Positions 1 through 7,270 of a stretch of 38,667 bases of DNA are shown piece by piece. Every line of letters starts with the position of its first letter. Positions within the stretch are counted from its first letter, which is position 1. The translations under genes and the position numbers were made by a program. The stretch lies in contig JBBDRM010000061.1 of assembly GCA_040905475.1 (NCBI GenBank), positions 1 through 38,667 on the forward strand, given 5' to 3'. The notes beneath the pieces were generated by a model, which searched no databases, had not been told where the DNA came from, and saw only the letters and a list, made by a program, of their open reading frames with translations. Source of the stretch: Actinomycetota bacterium (lineage in GTDB: Bacteria; Actinomycetota; AC-67).

Positions 1-171
1 GTCTCGACGGTCACGCCTGGCGCAACCTTGACGGTCGTCGCCCGGGCCGAGGACGGATCCGAGCGGCGCTTCCAAGCCCGGGCACGGATCGACACGCCCA
101 CGGAGCTCCACTACTTCCGCGAAGGCGGCATCTTGCCGGCCGTGCTCCGGAAGATGATCGCCAACTCCTAG
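1..171 (+). CDS. acnA: Aconitate hydratase, C-terminal end (5' partial)
   Basis: The open frame enters from the left edge and stops at TAG 169-171, giving 56 residues. The tail reads RIDTPTELHYFREGGILPAV followed by LRKM, which is the characteristic end of AcnA/IRP-type aconitases (RVDTP-E-x-YYRHGGIL-x-VLR). Aconitase interconverts citrate and isocitrate through cis-aconitate in the TCA cycle, using a [4Fe-4S] cluster bound by upstream residues outside this window. Only the end of the swivelling C-terminal domain is visible, so integrity of the enzyme cannot be judged. The next gene begins 133 bases downstream with its own likely promoter, so the two are probably separate transcription units. 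Confidence 0.78.
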   Translation, partial: VSTVTPGATLTVVARAEDGSERRFQARARIDTPTELHYFREGGILPAVLRKMIANS

Positions 172-304
172 GGCCGCTTTAAGGGGTGCGAGCGCCCGCT
201 CCGAGTGGGGTGCCCTCCTTCACCGAAGGTGGCGCAGATGCACCTCCTTGCGCTGGGCGCCGATGTTAGGCTCGGCCGGAAAAGAGAGAAAGGGCTGCTC
301 AACG

Positions 305-1603
305 ATGCTGCGCGTCGTCCTTGCAGAGGACAACCTGCTGGTCAGGGAGGGGACGAAGATGCTCCTCGCCTCGACCGGTGAGATCGAGGTCGTCGGGGCC
401 GCGGCCGACGCGGTCGAGGCGGCAAAGCTGGTCGCCGAGCTCTCCCCCGACGCCGTCATCACCGACATCCGGATGCCCCCGGGGTTCCGCCTCGAGGGCA
501 TCGAGCTCGCTTTGCAGGTTCGTGCCGAGCACCCCGAGACGGGGGTCGTCGTGCTCTCGAGCCACGACGACCCGGAGTACGCCCTGGCGCTATTCAAGGA
601 CGGATCCGCCGGGCTCGCGTACTTGCTCAAAGAACGGATCGCCGAGCCGGAGCATCTGATCCACGCGGTGCGCGAGGTATCGCGCGGCGGCTCCGTCATG
701 GATCCGAAGGTCGTCGACGCGCTGGTACATCGTGAGGCCGGCGCCGCGGGCTTGTCACCCCACGAGCAAGAGCTTCTGAATCTGATGAACACGGGATGCT
801 CCTACGACGAGATGGCCGTGCGGCTGGGGATCCCCCCGACCGCCGTCGACCACGAGGTGAGCCGCGTGCTGGCGAAGCTGGCCGAGGCGGCGAGCCGCGG
901 AGTCGAGGTCGCCATATCGGAGCTGCGGAAGCTGCACACCGTCCTCGTGCAGAAGGAGCGGAACACGGTGGCGCTTTCCCAGTACCTCTCGCCGCAGGTC
1001 GCGAAGTCCATCGTGACCGAGGCGTCGCTCAAGCCGACCAACGTCGAGGTCTCGGTCGTGTTCACCGACATCCGCGGGTTCACGACGCTCTCCGAGATCA
1101 CCGAAGTCGCAACGCTCGGCGCGCTGCTCAACGAGCACCTGACGGCGATGAGCGAGCTGGTGATGGCGCACGACGGCATCGTGGACAAGTTCATCGGGGA
1201 CGCCGTCATGGCGGTGTTCGGCGCGCCGGTAGCGCTCGCCGACCACGCGCGCAAGGCGGTCGACTGCGCGCAGGCGATGATCGCGCGCCAGGTCGAGCTC
1301 AACAGCAAGTGGTCGACCGAGGGCAATCCGCCCTTCGGGGTCGGCATCGGCGTGAACACGGGCAAGGCGATGGCCGGCGCGGTCGGGGGCGCGAAGCTCG
1401 AGTACACGGTGGTCGGTGACGCGGTCAACGTCGCGCAGCGCCTGAACTCGCTCGCCGGCCCCGGTGAGATCGTAGCCAGCGAGGAGACCGTCAACGCGGC
1501 GGGCATGCCGCCGGCGGATGTCGAGACGGTAAGCGTGAAGGGCCGCGAGAAGCCGGTGCGCGTCGTGCGCATCCGGGGCGACATCGGAAAGGAGCAGACA
1601 TGA
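305..1603 (+). CDS. Response regulator fused to class III adenylate cyclase (REC-HTH-cyclase)
   Basis: This is a 432-residue three-part protein. Residues 1-125 are a receiver with acidic pocket E8-D9 and phosphoacceptor D54 (ITDIRMPP). Residues about 150-200 are a LuxR/NarL-like helix-turn-helix, degenerate in the recognition helix. Residues about 240-425 are a class III cyclase. All expected catalytic residues are visible: metal-binding D255 (VFTDIRGF) and D299 (KFIGDAVM), adenine-selecting K295 and D372, and transition-state N375 and R379 (VNVAQRL). ATP-to-cAMP activity is therefore likely, gated by phosphorylation. ATG 305 was chosen over an upstream in-frame start at 248 because it begins exactly at the receiver (MLRVVLAEDN) and follows a GAGAGAAAGGG stretch at 284-294. 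A TAGGCT at 267-272 could be a -10 element. The receiver closely resembles that of the NarL regulator at 17153-17833. The stop overlaps the next gene by ATGA. Confidence 0.88.
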   Translation: MLRVVLAEDNLLVREGTKMLLASTGEIEVVGAAADAVEAAKLVAELSPDAVITDIRMPPGFRLEGIELALQVRAEHPETGVVVLSSHDDPEYALALFKDGSAGLAYLLKERIAEPEHLIHAVREVSRGGSVMDPKVVDALVHREAGAAGLSPHEQELLNLMNTGCSYDEMAVRLGIPPTAVDHEVSRVLAKLAEAASRGVEVAISELRKLHTVLVQKERNTVALSQYLSPQVAKSIVTEASLKPTNVEVSVVFTDIRGFTTLSEITEVATLGALLNEHLTAMSELVMAHDGIVDKFIGDAVMAVFGAPVALADHARKAVDCAQAMIARQVELNSKWSTEGNPPFGVGIGVNTGKAMAGAVGGAKLEYTVVGDAVNVAQRLNSLAGPGEIVASEETVNAAGMPPADVETVSVKGREKPVRVVRIRGDIGKEQT

Positions 1604-2352
1604 GCGTCGTAGAGACTCACGACCTGCGCAAGAACTACGAAGCGGAGGGCGCGCCGGTTCGCGCGCTGCGAGGCGTCGACATGAAGATCGAACCGGGCGA
1701 GTTCGTCGCGGTCATGGGGCCGTCGGGTTGCGGCAAGTCGACGTTGCTGAACCTGATCGCCGGGCTCGACACGCCCACCGACGGCGAGATCTCCGTCGCC
1801 GGCGAATCGCTCGCCGGGAAGGACGAGAACGATCTCGCGAAGATGCGCCGCAAGCACATCGGGATCGTGTTCCAGTTCTTCAACCTTCTCGAGGGCATGA
1901 GCGTGCTCGAGAACGTCACGCTCCCCGCCGTGATCGCCGGGATGCCGCGCAAGCAAGCGGAAACCCGCGCGCGCGACCTGCTGGACCTGCTCGGGCTCGC
2001 CGACAAGGCGAAGAACGCGCCTGGGGTGCTGTCGGGTGGTCAGCGGCAGCGGCTCGCGATCGCGCGGGCGCTGGCGAACTCGCCGACGCTCGTGCTCGCC
2101 GACGAGCCGACCGGGGCACTGGACTCGGCCGGCGGCGTCGAGGTGATGGAGCTGTTCCGGCGACTCCACAAGGACGGCCAGACGATCATGCTCGTCACCC
2201 ACGACGTAAAGGTCGCCGAGAACGCCGACCGCATCGTGAAGATGCGCGACGGCCGGATCGAGAACGGCGAGTCCGCGTCGTCCGGCGAACGCCAGCAGGT
2301 TTCGTTCGGGACGCTGCTCTCTCCCCCCGCGGAGCCGGGCGGGCAGGCCTAG
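1600..2352 (+). CDS. ABC transporter ATP-binding protein, MacB/LolD type
   Basis: The protein has 250 residues, the usual length for a LolD/MacB-class nucleotide-binding subunit. Visible motifs in order are Walker A GPSGCGKST (about residues 41-49), a Q-loop in VFQFFNLL, the signature LSGGQRQRLAIARALA, Walker B LVLADEPTGALD and the switch histidine in LVTHDVKVAE. This family drives mechanotransmission across the membrane through FtsX-fold permeases rather than moving substrate through a channel. Its ATG overlaps the cyclase stop (ATGA), with an AAAGGAG Shine-Dalgarno at about 1588-1594, so the two are translationally coupled. It is the only ATPase gene beside five permease genes, which suggests that it serves all of them. 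The C-terminal extension of about 25 residues after the last motif is not recognised. Confidence 0.93.
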   Translation: MSVVETHDLRKNYEAEGAPVRALRGVDMKIEPGEFVAVMGPSGCGKSTLLNLIAGLDTPTDGEISVAGESLAGKDENDLAKMRRKHIGIVFQFFNLLEGMSVLENVTLPAVIAGMPRKQAETRARDLLDLLGLADKAKNAPGVLSGGQRQRLAIARALANSPTLVLADEPTGALDSAGGVEVMELFRRLHKDGQTIMLVTHDVKVAENADRIVKMRDGRIENGESASSGERQQVSFGTLLSPPAEPGGQA

Positions 2353-2383
2353 GCCGGGCTTCCTTCGATCCGAGGAGACCGCC

Positions 2384-4843
2384 GTGGCCGCGGTCTGGAT
2401 GAGGCTCCACGTCGAGCTGCGCGCGCGCTGGCGCGCCTGGCTGGCGCTCGGGCTCATCTTCGGGATCGGGTCCGGCGCCGCGATGGCCGCGCTCGCCGGC
2501 GCTCGCCGCACCGAGACCGCGTATCCGCGTTTCGTTGAGGCCCAAGACGGATTCGACGCGCTGTCCGGCGGCGGTGGGACCGACAAATCCGACGAGGACT
2601 TCCTTCGGATGAAGACGCATCCAGCCGTCGCATCGGCGGAAGAGATCGTCATCCTCGCCGGCCAGTTCACGATCCCGGCGAAGGGAGCGCGTGAGGAAGT
2701 GGTCGTCGGATTCCCAGAAGCGTTCGTCGTGAGCAACCCGTCGGGCCGGGTGCCCTACGTGACCAACCGCGCGAAGATCCTGGAAGGACGTCTCCCCGAC
2801 CGCGCGAACCCGCACGAACTGGTCGTGCCGTTCACGGTACGCGATCGGTACGGGATCCGGACCGGCGACCAGATCATCCTAGGCATGGGCTTCGACGACG
2901 AGTTCGGGCCCGTCGAGGAGGTCCCCGTCGAGGTCGTGGGCGTCGTGGCGGCGCCGGGAGACTTCGAAGCCGTGGGGCAGACGCTGTTCTCCATCCTCTA
3001 CGGCACCCCGGCCATGTATGAGCGCTACGGCGACCTTCTTCCGCAGCCGCTCCCGCTGGACATCCGCAACCTCGGGTTCCACCTGAAGGGGGGCTCGTCC
3101 GCAGCAGCGGCGTTCAAGCAATCGATCGAGCGCGAGCTCAACATCGACATCCCGGTCATCGAACCCGTGATCCGCAGCGGCGTTCAGAAGACGATGCGCC
3201 TGTACGCCGTCGCCCTGTTGGTCGTCGGCGCGCTCATCGCCGTCGCGACCGTCGCCATCGTCGGCCAGACGATCGCGCGGCAGACCACGATCGACTCCTC
3301 GGACCATCCCACCCTGCGCGCGCTCGGGTTCTCGCCGTCGCGACTCGTGGCGTTGGGCTTCCTGAGGGCTGCGATCATCGGTGTGATCGCCGCCCTCATC
3401 GCAGCCGTGACTGCCGGTCTCGCTTCCCCACTGTTCCCGATCGGTCCGGCCCGCACCGCCGAGCCGTCACCGGGGTTGACGCTCGACGCGACGGTGATCG
3501 GACTGGGATGCGGCGCGCTCTTCGTTCTCATTCCCCTGATCACCTTGCTCCCATCGCTCCGAGCCGTGCGAGCCGCCGCGCTCGAGCGCGACGTCGGTGA
3601 GGACACCCGCCGGTCGTTGATCGCGCGCGCTGCCTCGGGACTCGCGCGGTCCCCCGCGACGTCCGCAGGGCTCAGGATGGCGCTCGAGCCGGGCCGGGGA
3701 CGGTCGTCGGTTCCGGTGCGGTCCACGATCCTCGCCGTGGCCATGGGCGTCGCCGCCGTTAGCGGCTCGCTGGTCGTCGGCGAAAGCCTGACGAACCTCA
3801 TCGAGGAGCCCGCCCTTGCGGGCTTCACCTACGACGCCCTGCTCCCCGATGACATGAACGAGCCGACGCCCGAACACACGGCGGAGCGCGTCGCCGCGCT
3901 ACGGCAGATCCCGTACGTCGACCGCCTCGCCGTCGGAACCGCGCTGAACATCGTGGTCGGCGGTGCCGACTCATTCCTCGTCGCCTTCGCCGAGGATGGT
4001 GAGATCGGATACGCCATCATCGACGGCCGCCCACCGACCGACATGCTCCACGGTGACCTCCCCGAGATCGCACTCGGGGCCGTCACCATGCGGCGCCTCA
4101 AGCTCAAGCTCGGGGATACGGTCGAGTTCGCGTATCCGCCTGAGGGAGCGGAAGACGATGAGGAAGGCGAGGGTGAAGAGCCGCCGCCACTGATGCAGCG
4201 CGCGCGGATCGTCGGGGTCGTCGCCGTCCCACCGTTGCCTTTCGCCGTCACCGAGCCTGGCGAGGGGGGGCTGGCCACAGTCGGCGCGGTGAACTCGTTC
4301 AACCCAGACCACCGCGCCGGATGCTGTTACGTCGCCTTCGAGGAAGGGACCGATCTGGATGAAGCTCAGGCCGCGCTCGAAGAAGCCGGCTTCGAGGTCT
4401 TCCCCCGCACCAAGCGCACCGACCTGGCGACCCTAGAAAGGATGAGTCGACTGCCGATCCTGTTGTCGGCGATCTTCGCGGTCATCGGCGCTGCGGCATT
4501 GGCGCATGTTCTGACCACCTCCATCCGACGCCGGCGCCGCGAGCTCGCGATCTTGAAAACGTTGGGCTTCACCAGGGGCCAGGTGCGGACCGCGGTTGCC
4601 TGGCAGGTCAGCACGACGACGATCCTCGCCGTGCTGATCGGGATCCCCGGCGGGATCGCGCTGGGACGGTGGGGGTGGGGCCTGGTCGCCGCGTACTTCG
4701 CCGTCGTGCCGGTCGCCGTCGCACCGCTCGCGCTCGTGGCCGTTGTGATCCCTGCGGCGCTGTTGCTCGGCAACATCGTCGCGGCGGTTCCGGCCCGCAT
4801 CGCCGCCCGCACGAAACCCGCTCTCGTTCTGAGGACCGAGTAG
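2384..4843 (+). CDS. Double-FtsX ABC permease 1 of 5
   Basis: GTG 2384 follows a GAGGAG at 2372-2377; the protein has 819 residues. Layout: a cytoplasmic start (AVWMRLHVELRARWRAW), TM1 at about 19-39, an extracytoplasmic domain to about 265, three helices (about 270-390), a short cytoplasmic link, TM5 (about 445-465), a second extracytoplasmic domain (470-680), and three final helices with the FtsX signature RRRRRELAILKTLGF. A weaker copy, LRALGFSPSRL, sits in the first half, so the chain is a pseudo-dimer of two FtsX halves. Distinctive features are a strongly acidic loop at about 586-600 (EGAEDDEEGEGEE) and vicinal cysteines C647-C648. Members of this fold export lipids, peptides or lipoproteins, or act on cell-wall enzymes; the substrate cannot be read from the sequence. 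It ends in LRTE, as do its four neighbours. Confidence 0.9.
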   Translation: MAAVWMRLHVELRARWRAWLALGLIFGIGSGAAMAALAGARRTETAYPRFVEAQDGFDALSGGGGTDKSDEDFLRMKTHPAVASAEEIVILAGQFTIPAKGAREEVVVGFPEAFVVSNPSGRVPYVTNRAKILEGRLPDRANPHELVVPFTVRDRYGIRTGDQIILGMGFDDEFGPVEEVPVEVVGVVAAPGDFEAVGQTLFSILYGTPAMYERYGDLLPQPLPLDIRNLGFHLKGGSSAAAAFKQSIERELNIDIPVIEPVIRSGVQKTMRLYAVALLVVGALIAVATVAIVGQTIARQTTIDSSDHPTLRALGFSPSRLVALGFLRAAIIGVIAALIAAVTAGLASPLFPIGPARTAEPSPGLTLDATVIGLGCGALFVLIPLITLLPSLRAVRAAALERDVGEDTRRSLIARAASGLARSPATSAGLRMALEPGRGRSSVPVRSTILAVAMGVAAVSGSLVVGESLTNLIEEPALAGFTYDALLPDDMNEPTPEHTAERVAALRQIPYVDRLAVGTALNIVVGGADSFLVAFAEDGEIGYAIIDGRPPTDMLHGDLPEIALGAVTMRRLKLKLGDTVEFAYPPEGAEDDEEGEGEEPPPLMQRARIVGVVAVPPLPFAVTEPGEGGLATVGAVNSFNPDHRAGCCYVAFEEGTDLDEAQAALEEAGFEVFPRTKRTDLATLERMSRLPILLSAIFAVIGAAALAHVLTTSIRRRRRELAILKTLGFTRGQVRTAVAWQVSTTTILAVLIGIPGGIALGRWGWGLVAAYFAVVPVAVAPLALVAVVIPAALLLGNIVAAVPARIAARTKPALVLRTE
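4831..4840 (+). promoter_or_regulatory. Shine-Dalgarno inside LRTE codons, junction permease 1/2
   Basis: GAGGACCGAG encodes the last codons (R-T-E) of permease 1 and is the only purine-rich stretch before ATG 4846. The same ten-base pattern recurs at 7257-7266, 9697-9706, 12093-12102 and 14534-14543, each time just upstream of the next start. The C-terminal tetrapeptide and the ribosome-binding function are thus encoded by the same bases, which implies coupled translation along the array. Confidence 0.5.
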
Positions 4844-4845
4844 CT

Positions 4846-7269
4846 ATGAGCGCCGTTTGGATGCGAGCCCGCAACGACCTCCGCGCCCGCTGGCGCGGCG
4901 CGGTACTCCTCGCGCTCGTGCTCGGCGTCACCGCCGCGATGGCGATGACCGCCGCGGCGGGGGCGCGGCGGACGACGACGTCGTATCCGCGGTTGCTCGC
5001 GGAATCGAAGGCGTACGACGCGGAGGTCCAGCTGACCGGCGACGACGGCTCGAGCGACGCGGCGTTCGACACCGGCCAGGAGATCCTCGCGGCGGTGGCC
5101 GCGCTGCCCGAGGTCGTCGACCACGGCCGCATCGCGTTCGTCCCGGCGACAGAGGGCCGGCCGGGCGGCCCGCCACCGCCCTTCTCGTGGGACGTGTCGG
5201 CCGTCGCAAGAGTCGACCCAACGGTGGGCACCACGCTGGAGATCCCACGTCTGCTGTCGGGACGTCTCGCGGCTTTGGACAACCCCGCGGAAGCGATGGC
5301 GACGACGGAGTTCCTCGAGCAGCGCGGCCTGAAGGTCGGCGACCGGTTCACCCTGCAGCTGGTCACCTTCGACGAGATGCTCGAGCTGTTCTTCGGACGG
5401 AACCCGACCCCGACCGGTGAACTCGTACCGGTGACGATCGTCGGCTCCTGGCTGCTCCCCCACGACGTCTCGCTCCAGGAACAGACCGGGATCCTGATGC
5501 TTACCCCCGCCTTCTACGAGCGTTACAGCTCCGACAACGCCACCCTCGAGTCGCTGGTCGTCCGCTTGCGGAACGGCTCCAAAGATCTCGAGCCGTTCGT
5601 CGCAGGGGCGCGAGCGATCGCAGGGGTCGACGCGATCTCCGTCATCACCCAGGACGATCTGGTCTCGAAGGTCGACCGGGCGCTCGGGATCCAGAGCACG
5701 GCGCTCTGGGCGCTCGCGCTGGCGATCGGCGCCGGCGGGGCCCTGGTCCTCGGACAAGCGATCGGCCGGTGGGCGGCTCACGGAGAGGCCGACCTGCCGA
5801 GCCTGCGGGCGCTGGGGATGAGTCGAGGCCATCTCATCGCGTCGGTCGCTCTCCCGGCGTTGCTCGTGGGAGCGGCAGCGGCGCTCGTCGCCTGCATCGC
5901 TATGTTCCTCTTCTCACCCCTCGTCCCCGTCGGCCTCGCGCGGGATGTCGAGCCCGACGTCGGGCTCTTCTTCGACGGCACGGTGATGGCGCTCGGTGCC
6001 GCCGCCGTCGTCGCGGTCGTTGCACTGCGCGCCTGGCTCCGAGGCTTCGCACTCACGGGGCTTCGCTCCGGGGAGCTGCCGAGCCGCACCCGACCGTCCA
6101 TCGCGATCGATCGGCTCGCGCGCGGCGGCGCATCCCCCGCTCTCGTGACCGGTGTGCGGTTCGCCGTCGAGCCCGGACGCGGCCGGACGGCCGTCCCCGT
6201 GCGCAGCGTGATCGCAGGCACCATTCTGTCGATCGTTGCCGTAGTCGCATCGTTCGTCTTCGGACGCAGCATGGAGAACATGCTCGCGAATCCGGCCACG
6301 TTCGGCTGGAACTGGGACCTGATCGTCTTCGGCGGCGAAGACCCGGCGTTCACACAAGACCTCCAGCGGAAGCTGTCGGGTTCTCGTCAAGCCGCCTCGC
6401 TCGCGCGCCTGGAGATCCGGCCTACGACGTTCCGCGGCTCCGACATTGAGACCTTCGCGATCACATCGGTGAAAGGCACGATCTTTCCGACGATGCTCGA
6501 CGGTTCGTTCCCCGACGCACCGGACGAGGTTGCCCTCGCGAGCAAGACGATGCGCGCCGCGGGTGTCGGCATCGGGGACACCGTGACCTTCCCGGCAGCC
6601 GACTGCGCCGAGGGCGTCGAGTGTCCGCTCGCCTACCGCGTCGTCGGACGTTTGGTGTCCTGGAGCGAGTCAGAGGATCCCGATGTCGGCGCGGCCTTCA
6701 CCGAGCAAGGACAACGGCGGATCGCGACGTCAGAAGGGTTCACGGACTTCGCTGTTCGGGTTCCCCGAGGGACGGATCCGGAAGCCGCGAGCGGGGCGAT
6801 CAAGGAAGAGCTGGGCTCCGACGGGACGACGCCCACGCGGCCGGCGGCGATCGACAACGTCGCCCGGGCCCGCTCGATGCCGATGCTCCTCGCAGGCATC
6901 CTCGCCGTGCTCGCGCTGATCACGATGGTTCACGCGCTCCTCACGGCGGCCAGTCGCCGGCGGCACGATCTCGCAGTGCTGAAGACCCTCGGCTTCCTGC
7001 GGCGCCAGGTTCGCGCGGCGGTGGCGTGGCAGTCGATGACGACGGTCATGCTCGCGCTCCTCGTCGGGATCCCCGTCGGCATCGCGGCCGGCCGGTGGAC
7101 GTGGAGCCTGCTATCCGACCGGCTCGGTGTGGATGCTCAGCCGGTCGCGCCGCTCGGATGGATCGCCTTGGGAGCGGCGGCGGTCGTGCTCCTCGCCAAC
7201 GTCGTTGCGATGGCGCCGGGCCGCGTGGCCGCCCGCACGCGGCCGGCCGAGACCTTGAGGACGGAGTGA
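4846..7269 (+). CDS. Double-FtsX ABC permease 2 of 5
   Basis: The frame is open from 4669, but the start at ATG 4846 is set by alignment with its paralogues (MSAVWMRARNDLRARWRG) and lies two bases after the previous stop. The protein has 807 residues with the same eight-helix, two-domain plan: one N-terminal helix, an extracytoplasmic domain, three helices with LPSLRALGMSRGHL, a link ending VEPGRGRTAVPVRS, a fifth helix, a second extracytoplasmic domain, and three final helices with RRRHDLAVLKTLGFLRRQ. C587 and C593 flank a short acidic turn and could form a disulfide in the second external domain; the other copies lack this pair. It is likely paired with the ATPase at 1600-2352. The external domains differ markedly from those of the neighbours, whereas the ends are nearly identical. 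Confidence 0.9.
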   Translation: MSAVWMRARNDLRARWRGAVLLALVLGVTAAMAMTAAAGARRTTTSYPRLLAESKAYDAEVQLTGDDGSSDAAFDTGQEILAAVAALPEVVDHGRIAFVPATEGRPGGPPPPFSWDVSAVARVDPTVGTTLEIPRLLSGRLAALDNPAEAMATTEFLEQRGLKVGDRFTLQLVTFDEMLELFFGRNPTPTGELVPVTIVGSWLLPHDVSLQEQTGILMLTPAFYERYSSDNATLESLVVRLRNGSKDLEPFVAGARAIAGVDAISVITQDDLVSKVDRALGIQSTALWALALAIGAGGALVLGQAIGRWAAHGEADLPSLRALGMSRGHLIASVALPALLVGAAAALVACIAMFLFSPLVPVGLARDVEPDVGLFFDGTVMALGAAAVVAVVALRAWLRGFALTGLRSGELPSRTRPSIAIDRLARGGASPALVTGVRFAVEPGRGRTAVPVRSVIAGTILSIVAVVASFVFGRSMENMLANPATFGWNWDLIVFGGEDPAFTQDLQRKLSGSRQAASLARLEIRPTTFRGSDIETFAITSVKGTIFPTMLDGSFPDAPDEVALASKTMRAAGVGIGDTVTFPAADCAEGVECPLAYRVVGRLVSWSESEDPDVGAAFTEQGQRRIATSEGFTDFAVRVPRGTDPEAASGAIKEELGSDGTTPTRPAAIDNVARARSMPMLLAGILAVLALITMVHALLTAASRRRHDLAVLKTLGFLRRQVRAAVAWQSMTTVMLALLVGIPVGIAAGRWTWSLLSDRLGVDAQPVAPLGWIALGAAAVVLLANVVAMAPGRVAARTRPAETLRTE

Positions 7270-7270
7270 C

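Noticed and set aside
802-2736. Very long minus-strand open frame opposite the cyclase and ATPase genes
   Set aside because: It is antisense to two genes with complete catalytic motifs, has low-complexity Arg/Ala/Ser-rich translation and no recognisable domain; long shadows are expected at this G+C.
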